NCBI GenBank assembly: GCA_902620425.1
Contig: CACNHX010000007.1
Span: forward strand, 1-64,000
Direction: 5' to 3'
DNA length: 64,000 nt
Source of the DNA: an uncultured Alphaproteobacteria bacterium
GTDB taxonomy: Bacteria > Pseudomonadota > Alphaproteobacteria > HIMB59 > GCA-002718135
The position numbers were made by a program, and so were the translations under genes. The stretch's first letter is position 1. Every line of letters starts with the position of its first letter. This document shows positions 15,839 through 26,727 of the stretch, in pieces. The notes beneath the pieces are model-generated. The model did not search any database and had not been told where the DNA came from. It was given only the letters and a program-made list of their open reading frames with translations.

Positions 15839-18466
15839 ATGCAGCTTGACAAATTTTTTGATTTTTTAAAAGATGAAAAAAATCTTTATTCGCAATGGGA
15901 GCAATCAAATTGTTTTAAACCACAAAAAGGAGGTGAGCCTTATTCTATAATGATGCCACCACCTAATGTTACAGGTAGCTTACATATGGGTCATGCTTTA
16001 ACCTTCACAATTCAAGATATATTAATCAGATACCATAGAATGAAAGGTATGGAAGTATTGTGGCAAGCAGGGACAGATCATGCAGGAATAGCTACTCAGA
16101 TGGTGGTTGAAAGAAAATTAAGTGAGTCAAACCTAGATCGACGATCTCTAGGTAGAGAAAAGTTTATTGAAAAAGTATGGGAATGGAAAAAAGAGTCGGG
16201 TGGTCAGATAAGTAATCAATTAAGAAGACTTGGTGCTTCTGCAGATTGGTCAAGAGAAAGATTTACTATGGATGAAGGACTTTCTAATGCAGTTAAGAAA
16301 GTTTTTGTTAACTTATTTAATGATGGAATTATTTATAAAGATAAGAGATTGGTGAACTGGGACCCTAAACTTTTAACAGCTATTTCTGATCTAGAAGTAG
16401 AGCAAAGAGATACTGAAGGAAGTTTATGGCATATTAAATATCCTATAGATGAAAAAAATCATATCATTGTTGCAACAACAAGACCTGAGACAATGTTAGG
16501 TGATACTGCAGTTGCCGTTCATCCAGATGATGAAAAATATAAAAATCTAATTGGCAAGTTTTGTAACTTACCAATTTCAAATAAGAAAATACCAATCATT
16601 GCTGATGAATATGCAGATCCTGAAAAAGGTTCTGGAGCTGTAAAAATTACACCCGCACATGACTTTAATGATTTTGAGGTAGGAAAGAGACATGATTTAG
16701 AATTTATTAATATTTTTGATGAAAATGCTAAACTGAACTCAAATGTGCCTGAAGAATTTCAAAATTTAGATCGATTTGAAGCAAGAGAACTAATTTTAAA
16801 AAAATTAGATAAAATGAATTTATTAATTAAAGAAGAAAAACAGCAAATGGTCATACCATATGGTGACAGATCAGGTGTTGTTATTGAGCCATGGCTGACA
16901 GACCAATGGTTTTGTGATGCAAAAAAATTATCAGTTGATCCAATATCAGCTGTTAAAGATAATAGTTCTAAATTTATTCCCAAACAATGGGAAAATACAT
17001 TTTATAATTGGATGGAAAATATTCAACCGTGGTGTATTTCAAGACAGTTATGGTGGGGACATCAAATTCCTGCATGGTATGGTCCTGATAATAAATATTT
17101 TGTTAGTGAAACTCTAGAAGGGGCACAAAATCAAGCAAAAGAATTTTATGAAAAGGATGTTGAGCTTAGACAAGATGAAGACGTTCTAGATACTTGGTTT
17201 TCTTCTGCTCTATGGACATTCTCTACTTTAGATTGGCCAAATAAAACGTATGAATTAGATAGATTTTATCCTGGTAACGTTTTGGTTACTGGTTTTGATA
17301 TCATATTTTTTTGGGTTGCGCGGATGATGATGATGGGTTCTTATTTTATGAAGGAAACTCCATTTAAAGATATTTATATTCATCCTTTAATACGTGATGA
17401 AAAAGGACAAAAAATGTCTAAATCAAAAGGGAATATAATTGATCCTTTAGAGCTATTAGATAAATATGGCGCTGATACATTAAGATTTACATTAACAGCA
17501 CTATTAAATCCTGGACGAGATGTAAAATTATCTGAAGCTAGAGTTAAAGGATATAAATCATTCACAAATAAAATTTGGAATGCTGGAAAATTTTTACAAA
17601 TGAATAATACAATTTTTATAGATGATATTTCAATAGATACAATTATTTTTGATGCAAACAAATGGATAATAAAGGAATTGAATGATTTGAACACTCAACT
17701 TGATCAATTAACTACAAAGTATTTGTTTCATGAAATAGCCAATAAAATTTATCATTTCGTATGGCATACTTATTGTGATTGGTACATTGAAATTATTAAA
17801 CAAAATTTTGAAAATGAAAAATTTGCTGATGAAATTAAAAAAGTTTCTGGATGGACATTTATTCAAGTTTTAAAGATCATTCATCCCATTATGCCATTTA
17901 TTAGTGAAAAATTATGGAGAACATTAGTTGATGATAAATCATATTTAATGAACCAAGTTTTTCAAAATTATTCAACAAATAATTCTTTTAATAATTCTAA
18001 AAAAAACTTCGAAATATTTATTGAATTCATAACATCTATAAGAAATTTGAGATCAGAACTAAATATACCCTATAAACAATTAATTAATATCTCTATAGAA
18101 GCAAAAAATGAAGAACTTAATAATTTTCTAATTGCCCATAAAAATGAAATAAGTAATTTTTTAAAAACTAAAGATATTAGTTTTGATAAAATTCAGCCAA
18201 ATAAGAATTCAGCCTTAATTGTGTTATCATCATTATCAGTTTTAATCCCTTTAGATGGTATTATTGACTCAGAAGCAGAACTAAAAAAATTAAATAAGAA
18301 AAAGCAAGTTGAGCAAGAAAAATTTAATACAGTTAATGACAAATTAAACAATGATAATTTTATGAATAAAGCATCAGAAGAAATTATTAATAAATTTAAA
18401 AATGAGGCAAATATTTATAAATCTTCTATTGAAAAAATTGATCAAATAATAAATACTATCAAATAG
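15839..18466 (+). CDS. valS: Valyl-tRNA synthetase
   Basis: An 875-residue class I aminoacyl-tRNA synthetase that charges tRNA-Val. The ATP motifs are [15 protein letters not shown] (HMGH at 49-52) and KMSKS (525-529). The CP1 editing region ([18 protein letters not shown], about 218-235; then the [15 protein letters not shown] stretch) and the [16 protein letters not shown] signature identify ValS rather than IleS or LeuS. The C-terminal coiled coil (from about residue 800, Lys/Glu-rich) is the usual tRNA-binding tail. It starts five bases after popZ and ends one base before ilvD. Confidence 0.97.
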   Translation: MQLDKFFDFLKDEKNLYSQWEQSNCFKPQKGGEPYSIMMPPPNVTGSLHMGHALTFTIQDILIRYHRMKGMEVLWQAGTDHAGIATQMVVERKLSESNLDRRSLGREKFIEKVWEWKKESGGQISNQLRRLGASADWSRERFTMDEGLSNAVKKVFVNLFNDGIIYKDKRLVNWDPKLLTAISDLEVEQRDTEGSLWHIKYPIDEKNHIIVATTRPETMLGDTAVAVHPDDEKYKNLIGKFCNLPISNKKIPIIADEYADPEKGSGAVKITPAHDFNDFEVGKRHDLEFINIFDENAKLNSNVPEEFQNLDRFEARELILKKLDKMNLLIKEEKQQMVIPYGDRSGVVIEPWLTDQWFCDAKKLSVDPISAVKDNSSKFIPKQWENTFYNWMENIQPWCISRQLWWGHQIPAWYGPDNKYFVSETLEGAQNQAKEFYEKDVELRQDEDVLDTWFSSALWTFSTLDWPNKTYELDRFYPGNVLVTGFDIIFFWVARMMMMGSYFMKETPFKDIYIHPLIRDEKGQKMSKSKGNIIDPLELLDKYGADTLRFTLTALLNPGRDVKLSEARVKGYKSFTNKIWNAGKFLQMNNTIFIDDISIDTIIFDANKWIIKELNDLNTQLDQLTTKYLFHEIANKIYHFVWHTYCDWYIEIIKQNFENEKFADEIKKVSGWTFIQVLKIIHPIMPFISEKLWRTLVDDKSYLMNQVFQNYSTNNSFNNSKKNFEIFIEFITSIRNLRSELNIPYKQLINISIEAKNEELNNFLIAHKNEISNFLKTKDISFDKIQPNKNSALIVLSSLSVLIPLDGIIDSEAELKKLNKKKQVEQEKFNTVNDKLNNDNFMNKASEEIINKFKNEANIYKSSIEKIDQIINTIK

Positions 18467-18467
18467 A

Positions 18468-20198
18468 ATGGAAGATAAGGGATCAAATAGAAAATCTAAT
18501 TTACCTAGTAGATATGTTAGTGTAGGGCCTAAAAGTGCGCCTCATAGATCTTATTATTATGCTATGGGTTTGAAAGAACATGAAATTTATCAACCATTTG
18601 TTGGTGTTGTTAGCACTTGGAATGAATCAGCTCCTTGCAACATTACTCTCCAAGATCAAGCGCAACATGTGAAGACAGGTGTCAAAGATGCTGGAGGAAC
18701 ACCAAGAGAATTTACAACTATAACAGTAACAGACGGAATTGCCATGGGCCATGAGGCAATGAAATCCTCTCTCATTAGTAGAGAGGTTATTGCAGATTCC
18801 ATTGAATTATCTGTGAGAGGTCACTGCTATGACGCAATAGTTGGACTTGCTGGCTGTGATAAATCTTTGCCAGGTTTAATGATGGCTATGGTTAGATTAA
18901 ATGTACCATCTGTATTCATTTATGGAGGTTCAATCTTACCAGGAAAATATAAAGGTAAAGATGTTACTGTTATTGATGTTTTTGAAGCAGTCGGAAAACA
19001 TGCTGCAGGAACTATATCAGATCAAGATTTAAAGGATATCGAACAAGTTGCTTGCCCATCTGCTGGATCGTGTGGAGGTCAGTTTACAGCAAATACAATG
19101 GCATGTATTTCTGAAGCAGTTGGTTTAGCTCTAACAAATTCGGCTATGCCACCAGCAGTAAATACTGAAGAAAGAAAAGCTTATGGTGAAAAGAGTGGTA
19201 AAGCTATAATGAATTTATTAGAAAAAAATATAAGACCAAGGGATATAGTAACTATTGATTCATTAGTAAACGCTGCAAGAGTAGTTGCAGCAACTGGAGG
19301 TTCAACTAATGCAGCATTACATCTTCCTGCGATTGCTAATGAAGCAGGTTTAAAATTCACATTAAGAGATGTTGTAGAAATTTATAATTCAACTCCTTAT
19401 ATCGGAGATATGCAACCTGGTGGAAAGTATGTTGCCAAAGATTTATATGATGTAGGAGGTGTGCCAGTTGTTATTAAATCTTTATTAGATGGTGGTTATA
19501 TAAACGGAGACTGCATGACTGTTACAGGAAAAACAATAGCTGAAAATCATAAAGAAGTAATATTTCCTACAAATCAAGATGTTGTTTATAAATGTGATAA
19601 TCCAATTAGTGAAAATAGTTCAGTTGTTGGATTGTGGGGTAATCTTGCACCAGATGGATGTATATCAAAAATAGCAGGTTTAAAAAATTTAACTTTTAAA
19701 GGAAAAGCTAAATGTTTTGACTCAGAAGAAGATGCTTTAACTGCAGTTTTAAAAAATGAAATTAAAGCCGGAGATGCGGTAATAATTAGATATGAAGGCC
19801 CTAAAGGAGGTCCTGGTATGCGTGAAATGCTCTCAACAACAGGTGCAATATATGGGCAAGGGTTAGGTGAAACTGTTGCTTTAATTACAGACGGACGGTT
19901 TTCAGGCGGTACAAGAGGATTTTGTATTGGTCATGTAGGACCAGAAGCAGCTGTAGGAGGCATGATAGGTTTACTTAAAGACGGGGATGAAATTATTATT
20001 GATGCTGTGAAAGGTGAAATAAACGTTACGCTTTCTGATCAAGAAATAGAAAAGAGAAAAAAAGAATGGAAGCCAAGAAAAACTAATCATAATTCTGGAT
20101 CTATATGGAAATATTCTCAAACTGTTGGACCAGCTTACGAGGGTGCTGTTACTCAACCAGGAGCAAAAGACGAAACGCATACATACGCTGATATTTAA
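18468..20198 (+). CDS. ilvD: Dihydroxy-acid dehydratase
   Basis: A 576-residue IlvD/Edd-family dehydratase for valine, isoleucine and pantothenate synthesis. All three Fe-S cysteines are present: C57 (SAPCNIT), C130 (AGCDKSLPG) and C202 (SAGSCGGQF). The C-terminal [21 protein letters not shown] is the standard active-site region. The start [20 protein letters not shown] and the motif set fit the longer IlvD type rather than Edd. It is one base downstream of valS, so likely co-transcribed, although the pathway link is only amino-acid identity. Confidence 0.96.
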   Translation: MEDKGSNRKSNLPSRYVSVGPKSAPHRSYYYAMGLKEHEIYQPFVGVVSTWNESAPCNITLQDQAQHVKTGVKDAGGTPREFTTITVTDGIAMGHEAMKSSLISREVIADSIELSVRGHCYDAIVGLAGCDKSLPGLMMAMVRLNVPSVFIYGGSILPGKYKGKDVTVIDVFEAVGKHAAGTISDQDLKDIEQVACPSAGSCGGQFTANTMACISEAVGLALTNSAMPPAVNTEERKAYGEKSGKAIMNLLEKNIRPRDIVTIDSLVNAARVVAATGGSTNAALHLPAIANEAGLKFTLRDVVEIYNSTPYIGDMQPGGKYVAKDLYDVGGVPVVIKSLLDGGYINGDCMTVTGKTIAENHKEVIFPTNQDVVYKCDNPISENSSVVGLWGNLAPDGCISKIAGLKNLTFKGKAKCFDSEEDALTAVLKNEIKAGDAVIIRYEGPKGGPGMREMLSTTGAIYGQGLGETVALITDGRFSGGTRGFCIGHVGPEAAVGGMIGLLKDGDEIIIDAVKGEINVTLSDQEIEKRKKEWKPRKTNHNSGSIWKYSQTVGPAYEGAVTQPGAKDETHTYADI

Positions 20199-20200
20199 TA

Positions 20201-20986
20201 TTAATTAAATAATTCAATCGTAACTGGTGTGTGATCAGAAGCTTTTTCCCATCCTCTTGGTTCACGATTAACATTAACTGATTTAATCAAATCAGTTACT
20301 TCTGGTGTAGTAAGAAAATGATCAATTCGTAGACCATTGCCTTTTTGCCAATTTCCACCTCTATAACCCCAAAAGGTCCAGTTTGTATTTCCATCGACAA
20401 AGTATTTAACTGTATCCACAAATCCTAAATTCAAAAGATTTCTAAATTTTTCTCTTGTTAATGGATGGGCACAAGCATCATTTTTAAAATTTTCTGGTGA
20501 ATACACATCTTCATCATTAGGTATTACATTAAAATCTCCACCTATAATAATTGGTTGATTATTATCAATTAATTCTTTGATATATTTATTAAAATTTATC
20601 ATCCAATCAATTTTGTAATCAAATTTTTCTGTTTCAATTGGATTTCCATTTGGAAGATAAATATTTATTAATTTAATTTTATTTTTTATATTTTTTAAGG
20701 ATATTTCTGTTTCAATAAATCTGGAATTTATATCTTGGTAATTAGGAATTTTTAAGTTTGAAATTTCAATACTTTCTTTGCTGAGAATGGCTACTCCATT
20801 CCATGCTTTTTGCCCATTCACATAACATTTATAATTAATATTTTCTAATTCCTCTTTAGGAAAACTGTCATTTGTGCATTTTAATTCTTGTATTAAATAT
20901 AAATCTGATTGATCTTTTTTTATAAATTTTATTAAGTGTTCTATTCTTGCATTAACTGAATTTACATTCCATGTAGTAATTTTCAT
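20201..20986 (-). CDS. xthA: Exodeoxyribonuclease III
   Basis: A 261-residue AP endonuclease/3'-exonuclease of the EEP superfamily for base-excision repair. Motifs are MKITTWNVNSVNARIEHL (1-18), LIQELKCT with the metal Glu, IIGGDFNVIPNDEDV, the WTFWGYRGGNWQKGNGLRIDHFL block, and the C-terminal SDHTPVTIE with the catalytic Asp-His pair. Length is standard. It is directly downstream of erpA (adjacent ends at 20986/20987) and converges on ilvD with two bases between. Confidence 0.95.
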   Translation of the reverse strand: MKITTWNVNSVNARIEHLIKFIKKDQSDLYLIQELKCTNDSFPKEELENINYKCYVNGQKAWNGVAILSKESIEISNLKIPNYQDINSRFIETEISLKNIKNKIKLINIYLPNGNPIETEKFDYKIDWMINFNKYIKELIDNNQPIIIGGDFNVIPNDEDVYSPENFKNDACAHPLTREKFRNLLNLGFVDTVKYFVDGNTNWTFWGYRGGNWQKGNGLRIDHFLTTPEVTDLIKSVNVNREPRGWEKASDHTPVTIELFN

Positions 20987-21313
20987 TTATATTGAAAAAG
21001 AAGTGCCACACCCACATGATGAAGAAGCTAGTGGATTAGAAATTTTAAATGACGATCCAATCAATTCATTAACATAATCAATTTTCGATCCTTTTATTAA
21101 TTCAATTGAAGTTTTATCTATCAATACATCAGTATTTTTATAATTAAAGATTAAATCATCATCATTTGGTTTATCAGCAAAATCAAATTTATATTGAAAT
21201 CCAGCACAACCGCCACCTAATACGGTAATTCTGAAATATTTAGATTTTTCAGAGAGAAGTATCTTGTTGATATGATTCTGAGCACTTTCAGTTACTTCAA
21301 TTATATTGTCCAT
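20987..21313 (-). CDS. erpA: A-type Fe-S carrier protein (ErpA/IscA-like)
   Basis: A 108-residue A-type carrier that delivers Fe-S clusters to target enzymes. The three conserved cysteines are C36 in LGGGCAGFQY and C100/C102 in SSSCGCGTSF. FxFDFADKPNDDD and NPLASSSCGCG follow the family layout. ErpA, IscA and SufA cannot be separated safely by eye; position next to xthA and opposite dgt matches the alphaproteobacterial erpA locus. The 54 bases between it and dgt must hold promoters for both. Confidence 0.92.
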   Translation of the reverse strand: MDNIIEVTESAQNHINKILLSEKSKYFRITVLGGGCAGFQYKFDFADKPNDDDLIFNYKNTDVLIDKTSIELIKGSKIDYVNELIGSSFKISNPLASSSCGCGTSFSI

Positions 21314-21367
21314 TTATCTAAATATTGTTATTAGTTATTATTTTTCAACTATAATATAAATTTTCTT

Positions 21368-22486
21368 ATGTTCAAACATTTAGCTTCCAATCCACATAAT
21401 TCAAATGGAAGATTATATAATGAGCTAGATGATGATTTGAGAAATCCATTTGAAAGAGATAGAGCTAGAGTTATTCACTCTAATTCTTTTAGAAAATTAA
21501 AACACAAAACCCAAGTTTTTATTGAAAGTGAGAGTGATTATTTTAGGACTAGACTAACTCATTCTTTGGAAGTTGCCCAAATATCAAGATCAATTTGTAG
21601 ATTACTTGAATTAGATGAAGATTTGGGTGAAACAGTTGCTCTCGCACATGATTTAGGCCATCCTCCTTTTGGTCATATTGGTGAAGATGCACTTGATAAT
21701 TCAATGAAAAAGTTTGGAGGTTTTAATCATAATGATCAAACCTTGAGAGTTTTAACATTTATAGAAAAAAGACACCCTGATTTTGATGGATTAAATCTAA
21801 CATGGGAAAGCTTAGAGGGAATAATAAAACATAATGGAATTTTGAGTGATCATTTACCTTATCACTTAGATAATTATTCAAAATTACATAATCTAAATCT
21901 AACTGATCAACCTTATTTAGAATCACAGATAGCAAGTATATCTGATGATATTGCTTATAATAATCACGATGTAGAGGATGCTATTAGAGCAAACTTAATA
22001 TCATTAGATGATATTGCAGAATTAAGTTTTTTTGAAAAAATTATAATTAATTTAAAGGATCACTACAAAGATATTCCAAATAAACTTTTAGTGTATCAAG
22101 TTTTAAGAAACTCCATATCTAATATGATAAATGATATATATGAAACTACAAAAAAAAATTTAATTGAAAATAATATCAATTCTATTGATGATATACGTAA
22201 AAAAAATAATTTCGTTGTTTCATTTTCAAATGAAATGAAGAAAAATTGTGAAATAATTAAAAAATTCTTATTTGATAAAGTTTATAATCACAGTCATTTA
22301 TCAGATAAGAGACAGTATTCAAAAAAGGTTATATCTACTTTGTTTACATATTTCGTAAAAAATAATAATAAACTACCATTAGATTGGAGAAATCAAAATA
22401 TTGAAATTGAAAGATTAATTTGTGATTATATTTCAGGAATGACAGATAGATTTGCTCTTAATTTATATAAGGAGATTAGTGAATAA
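21368..22486 (+). CDS. dgt: dGTP triphosphohydrolase-like HD protein
   Basis: A 372-residue HD-domain protein of the deoxyguanosinetriphosphate triphosphohydrolase family (short, alphaproteobacterial type). Metal ligands are H65 (RLTHSLEVAQ), H94/D95 in ALAHDLGHPPFGH (92-103) and a later Asp in SISDDIAYNNHDVEDA. RDRARVIHSNSFRKLKHKTQV (31-51) is the nucleotide-side segment. It splits dNTPs to nucleoside and triphosphate, controlling precursor pools. The argS GTG start lies inside its 3' end, with AAGGAG at 22469-22474 within this gene. Confidence 0.93.
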   Translation: MFKHLASNPHNSNGRLYNELDDDLRNPFERDRARVIHSNSFRKLKHKTQVFIESESDYFRTRLTHSLEVAQISRSICRLLELDEDLGETVALAHDLGHPPFGHIGEDALDNSMKKFGGFNHNDQTLRVLTFIEKRHPDFDGLNLTWESLEGIIKHNGILSDHLPYHLDNYSKLHNLNLTDQPYLESQIASISDDIAYNNHDVEDAIRANLISLDDIAELSFFEKIIINLKDHYKDIPNKLLVYQVLRNSISNMINDIYETTKKNLIENNINSIDDIRKKNNFVVSFSNEMKKNCEIIKKFLFDKVYNHSHLSDKRQYSKKVISTLFTYFVKNNNKLPLDWRNQNIEIERLICDYISGMTDRFALNLYKEISE

Positions 22487-24209
22487 TTTTATAAAAGACC
22501 TTTCAGATTTTTTATTTGATTTTACAGATTTTTTAGAGAGAAATAAATTTATATCTCCAATCAATAAAAAACAAATTAGCATCGATTATTCTTCAAATAA
22601 TAAACAAGGTGATTTAGCGACGAACTTTTATTTAATAGTTAAAAGAAAAATAATTAATGAGAATTTAAATATTGAAAAAGAATTAAATGAAAGAATTAAA
22701 TCAATCGGATTTATAGATTATTTTGTAGTTTCAAAAAATGGTTTTATAAATTTTTTTCTAAAAGATGAATTTGTATTAAGAAGTTTAAAAGAAATTTATA
22801 GTAAAAATTTTTTAAATTATATTAATTATGGTGAAGATAGAAAAATAAATATCGAATTTGTTTCAGCTAATCCGACTGGACCTTTGCATATAGCCCATAT
22901 AAGAGGTGCTGTATTTGGAGATGTATTAAGTTCTCTTTATACTAAAACAGGTTTTGATGTTACTAGAGAGTATTACGTTAATGATGCAGGTTCTCAAATT
23001 GATAAATTATCAAACTCTCTTTTGAAGCGATATTTACAATTATTTGATAAAAAAATTGAGTTAGAAGAAGATGAGTATCCTGGTGAATACTTAATAGAAA
23101 TTGCAAAAAAAATTAAAAATGAAGATGGTGATAAGTGGTTAAATTTTCAGCAAGAAGAAACTATTCAATATTTTAAAAATTTTGCATTAAAAAATATACT
23201 TTTAAGCATAAAATCAGATTTAGAATTAATAAATATAAGATTTGATAAATTTACTCATGAAAGTGAAATAGAAAAAAGTAAAATTATTGACGAACTTTTT
23301 TCAATCTTAGATGAAAAAAAATTACTATATCAGGGTATTTTAGAGAAGCCAAAGGGTGATGATTCTGATTGGGAGCCAAGAGAGCAATTATTATTTAGAT
23401 CCTCTAAATTATTAGACAATGAAGATCGAGCATTAAAAAAATCAAATGGTGAATGGACATATTTTGCTAATGATGCAGCATATCATTTAGATAAATGTAA
23501 AAGAAATTTTGATAGATTAGTAAATATTTGGGGGTCTGATCATATTGGTTATATTCCAAGAATGAATTCATTAATTAAAGCTATTAAAGATGATGAAGCT
23601 TATTTAAACATTTTAACTTGTCAGATTGTAAGTTTGATTCAAAATAAACAAAAAATTAAAATGTCAAAAAGGTCTGGAAATTTTGTGACATTAGCTAACG
23701 TTTATTCTAAGGTTGGAAAAGATCCTATAAGGTACTACATGATTTCTACTAAAAATGAGACAGCAATTGATTTTGATTTAGATGCTGTTGTTGAAAAAAA
23801 TAAAGATAATAAAGTTTTTTATTGTCAATACGCACACGCTAGAGCTTCATCAGTAATTAATAAAGCGAACGAATTAGGTATAAAAATTAAAAATGATTAT
23901 AATTTTTCTGGTATACAAAATCTATCTGATGAGGAGATAAAATTAATCAAAAAGTTAATTTGTTATCCTTATTTATTATATCAATCATCATATTATAATG
24001 AACCACATAGACTAATTAATTACTTAGAAGAAATATCCTCTGATTTCCATTCAATTTGGAATAAAGGTAAAGATAATGAATCACTTCGTTTTATAGATGA
24101 AAAAAATGCAGAAAAGACAATTTCAAAAATATTTTGGTTGGAGTCATTTAGAGTTATTTTAAAAGATATATTTTCAATTATTGATATAAGCGCACCTGAA
24201 ACAATGTAA
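22479..24209 (+). CDS. argS: Arginyl-tRNA synthetase
   Basis: A 576-residue class I synthetase charging tRNA-Arg. The HIGH motif is HIAH (137-140) in SANPTGPLHIAHIRG, preceded by IEFVSANPTGP; the anticodon-binding C-terminus (QYAHARASSVINKA onward) is complete. As in most ArgS, the KMSKS role is taken by KMSKRSGNFVTL. I chose GTG 22479 because AAGGAG sits five bases before it and the product then starts VNNFIKDLSDFL; longer in-frame starts would run into dgt without a ribosome site. Its stop overlaps the next ATG. Confidence 0.96.
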   Translation: MNNFIKDLSDFLFDFTDFLERNKFISPINKKQISIDYSSNNKQGDLATNFYLIVKRKIINENLNIEKELNERIKSIGFIDYFVVSKNGFINFFLKDEFVLRSLKEIYSKNFLNYINYGEDRKINIEFVSANPTGPLHIAHIRGAVFGDVLSSLYTKTGFDVTREYYVNDAGSQIDKLSNSLLKRYLQLFDKKIELEEDEYPGEYLIEIAKKIKNEDGDKWLNFQQEETIQYFKNFALKNILLSIKSDLELINIRFDKFTHESEIEKSKIIDELFSILDEKKLLYQGILEKPKGDDSDWEPREQLLFRSSKLLDNEDRALKKSNGEWTYFANDAAYHLDKCKRNFDRLVNIWGSDHIGYIPRMNSLIKAIKDDEAYLNILTCQIVSLIQNKQKIKMSKRSGNFVTLANVYSKVGKDPIRYYMISTKNETAIDFDLDAVVEKNKDNKVFYCQYAHARASSVINKANELGIKIKNDYNFSGIQNLSDEEIKLIKKLICYPYLLYQSSYYNEPHRLINYLEEISSDFHSIWNKGKDNESLRFIDEKNAEKTISKIFWLESFRVILKDIFSIIDISAPETM

Positions 24210-24721
24210 TGATAAAAAGAATTATTTTTAAAAGAAAAAATAATTACATTTTAAAATATTCTTTATTTTTATTGCTATTTATTATTATTCTTTATCTTAT
24301 CTCATTTTATTATTTTAGTAATAGGGAGTATTTTGTCATTCCTAAATTTACTGATAAATATTTTATTATTCCTACTAATAAAGAAGGTGAAGTTGTTGAT
24401 TATTTAGACAAGAAAAGTTTAAATAACATAGATAATGAAATCAAAGATTTTGATTTTAAAAATATAGACGAACTTGATTTTACAATTCAATTGTATAGCA
24501 ATGATAATTTTGAAAATATTAATAAATACTTGAGCAATTTATTAGAAAATAAAAAAGAAATTATAGATCATGAAGATATTTTTGTTTTTTATAAAAAAAC
24601 TGAAATAGGTACTCAATATTTTATTACCTATAAAAATTACATCTCTAAGAATAATGCTTCTGAAGCTTGTGATTTATTAACCATTGTTAAGAGTTGCATA
24701 ATACTTAATTTACAAAATTAA
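24209..24721 (+). CDS. SPOR-domain-like membrane protein
   Basis: A 170-residue protein with a short basic N-terminus, one membrane segment (about 16-36) and a periplasmic part. The last 80 residues resemble a divergent SPOR domain, which binds denuded peptidoglycan at the division site: DFTIQLYSNDNFENI (strand plus helix), EIGTQYFITYKNYISKNNASEACDLL and a final strand. In relatives the slot after argS holds a SPOR protein, often followed by nagZ. Synteny supports the call more than sequence does. nagZ is missing here. Confidence 0.6.
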   Translation: MIKRIIFKRKNNYILKYSLFLLLFIIILYLISFYYFSNREYFVIPKFTDKYFIIPTNKEGEVVDYLDKKSLNNIDNEIKDFDFKNIDELDFTIQLYSNDNFENINKYLSNLLENKKEIIDHEDIFVFYKKTEIGTQYFITYKNYISKNNASEACDLLTIVKSCIILNLQN

Positions 24722-24760
24722 TAATATTGAGAGAATCTCAATAATTTTATATAAAAAGTT

Positions 24761-25528
24761 GTGCTAAATGTTCCAGATACAGAAATAAAAGAAGGTCAAT
24801 TTAATCTATTATTAGACAATTTTGAGGGTCCTATAGACCTTTTGTTGGTTTTGGCTAGATCGCAGAAGGTTGATTTATCTGATATATCTATATCCGAGTT
24901 AGCTGATCAATATATTAATTTTATTAATCAATATAGAAATATTCATATTGAAATAGCTGCTGATTATTTAGTGATGGCAGCATGGCTAACGTATTTGAAA
25001 TCAAGATTACTATTACCAAAAGAAGAAAAAACAGATGAATATACAGCAGATGAGTTAGAAGAGGCTTTAAAATATCAATTACAGAGACTAGAGGCTTTTC
25101 AAAATATTTCTAAAATCATTTATTCAAGACCTCTTGTTAATAGAGATGTATTTTATGGGGGGTCATCTGAAGGTCTCAAAGTTAAATATAATATAAATTA
25201 TACTTCTAATTTATACGACTTACTAAAATCATATAGTCAAATACTTAAATCGAATGAACAGGTTAAACAATTAACTATTGAGTATTCAGAACTTTATTCA
25301 GTTGATCAAGCAGTCAAAAGATTAAAAGGTATTTTTGGAAATATTACAGAATGGACTAATTTTTTAAATGTAATTCCAAATTTAATTAAAGCTAATAAAA
25401 CAATTAATAAATCAATTATATCATCTAACTTTGTTGCTTCTTTAGAATTATCAAAAAATGGCTTTGTTGATTTAAAACAAGATGAAAGTTTTGGGAATAT
25501 TTATATAAAATTTAATCAAAATGGATAA
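24761..25528 (+). CDS. scpA: Segregation and condensation protein A
   Basis: A 255-residue kleisin that bridges SMC heads in the bacterial condensin. The N-terminal FNLLLDNFEGPIDLLLVLAR (14-33), the DYLVMAAWLTYLKSRLLLP segment (68-86) and the C-terminal winged helix are typical. The start is GTG 24761; no ATG is available before the conserved NFEGPIDLLL. It overlaps scpB by eight bases. ScpA and ScpB act together with an SMC protein encoded elsewhere. Confidence 0.95.
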   Translation: MLNVPDTEIKEGQFNLLLDNFEGPIDLLLVLARSQKVDLSDISISELADQYINFINQYRNIHIEIAADYLVMAAWLTYLKSRLLLPKEEKTDEYTADELEEALKYQLQRLEAFQNISKIIYSRPLVNRDVFYGGSSEGLKVKYNINYTSNLYDLLKSYSQILKSNEQVKQLTIEYSELYSVDQAVKRLKGIFGNITEWTNFLNVIPNLIKANKTINKSIISSNFVASLELSKNGFVDLKQDESFGNIYIKFNQNG

Positions 25529-26156
25529 TAAAGATATTAAAATTTTAGAAGCAATATTATTTGCATCAGGTGAGCCACTTGATGAAAACGATTTAAAAGA
25601 AAAAATTAAAGATAAAAATAATATAAGTAAGTTATTACTAGAAATTAAAGATTTTTATAAAAATAGAGGTATAAATTTAATCAAAACTGGCAACAAATGG
25701 TCTTTTAGAACTGCAGAAGATCTCAGTGATGAATTAACTATTTTTAAAACACAGAAAAGAAAATTATCAAGAGCAGCATTAGAAACATTATCTATAATTG
25801 CATACCAACAACCAATAACAAGATCAGAAATTGAAAATATTAGAGGTGTTCAAATGGGTAGAGGCTCTCTAGATCATTTGATGGAAATAGGATGGATACG
25901 TCCTTCAGGTAGGAAAAGTATACCTGGTAAACCTACTTTATGGTCTACCACAGATTTGTTTGTTGAACATTTTGGATTGAATAGTTTGTCTGATTTGCCT
26001 AATAAAGAGGAGCTAAAGGCAAGTGGTTTTCTAGATAAACGTGCTGCGATTGCAACTATAAGTGATCTTGCTAAAAATGATGAAAATTTACAAAGTAATG
26101 ATATTTTAGAACAGGATGATGAAAATAATATTGATGATTTTATTCAAAATACTTAG
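25521..26156 (+). CDS. scpB: Segregation and condensation protein B
   Basis: A 211-residue protein with two winged-helix domains that binds ScpA and stimulates the SMC complex. Clear motifs are ILEAILFASGEPLDENDL (9-26), RAALETLSIIAYQQPITRSEIENIRG and the GRPALYGTT-like GKPTLWSTTDLFVEHFGL near residue 150. An acidic tail follows. The start lies within the last codons of scpA. Confidence 0.95.
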   Translation: MDNKDIKILEAILFASGEPLDENDLKEKIKDKNNISKLLLEIKDFYKNRGINLIKTGNKWSFRTAEDLSDELTIFKTQKRKLSRAALETLSIIAYQQPITRSEIENIRGVQMGRGSLDHLMEIGWIRPSGRKSIPGKPTLWSTTDLFVEHFGLNSLSDLPNKEELKASGFLDKRAAIATISDLAKNDENLQSNDILEQDDENNIDDFIQNT

Positions 26157-26206
26157 TTAACTTATTACTTCTTGTTTTTTTCCTATAGTTTCCGTATAAG
26201 CCCCAT

Positions 26207-26392
26207 ATGACACCTAGTATTTGGCAATTATTAATTGTACTCGTTATTGTTCTACTTCTTTTCGGTAGAGGTAAAATACCTCAACTTATGGGTGATATGG
26301 CAAAAGGAATCAAATCATTCAAGAGAGGAATGTCTGACGAAGAAAAAAAAGAAGATAAAAATTTAGAGAATAAAAACGACGAAGAAAAGTAA
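26207..26392 (+). CDS. tatA: Sec-independent translocase TatA
   Basis: A 61-residue protein with one N-terminal membrane helix ([20 protein letters not shown], 6-25) followed by an amphipathic helix ([16 protein letters not shown]) and an acidic/basic tail. FGRGKIP is the invariant TatA hinge (FGxxKLP). TatA oligomers form the path for folded proteins across the inner membrane. It opens a tatA-tatB-tatC operon; 50 bases separate it from scpB. Confidence 0.95.
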   Translation: MTPSIWQLLIVLVIVLLLFGRGKIPQLMGDMAKGIKSFKRGMSDEEKKEDKNLENKNDEEK

Positions 26393-26397
26393 ATATA

Positions 26398-26712
26398 ATG
26401 TTTACTTTTGGTTGGAGTGAAATTTTCTTAATTGGGATAATAGTCGTTGTTGTTATTGGCCCTAAAGATCTTCCAAAATTCATTAAACAAGTTGGATCTT
26501 TTACTAAATATATTAAAAAAATGTCTTCTGAATTTAAGTCATCTATAAATGAAATTGCTGAGGAGGAAGAAATTAAAGAATTAGCTAAATCAGTCAAAGA
26601 GGTAAAAAAAATAAAAGACGGCATTAATATCAAAAAAAATTTTGAAAACGAGATTAAAGAAGTTCAAGAAACAGTGAAAATGACCGAGAATGAATTTTCA
26701 AAAAAAAATTAA
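26398..26712 (+). CDS. tatB: Sec-independent translocase TatB
   Basis: A 104-residue TatB that works with TatC in twin-arginine signal recognition. The membrane helix begins GWSEIFLIGIIVVVVIGPKDLP (4-25) with the TatB-type E at position 8 and GPKDLP hinge, followed by a long charged helix. It lies five bases after tatA and fifteen before tatC. Confidence 0.94.
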   Translation: MFTFGWSEIFLIGIIVVVVIGPKDLPKFIKQVGSFTKYIKKMSSEFKSSINEIAEEEEIKELAKSVKEVKKIKDGINIKKNFENEIKEVQETVKMTENEFSKKN

Positions 26713-26727
26713 TTTATTATTTTTGTA

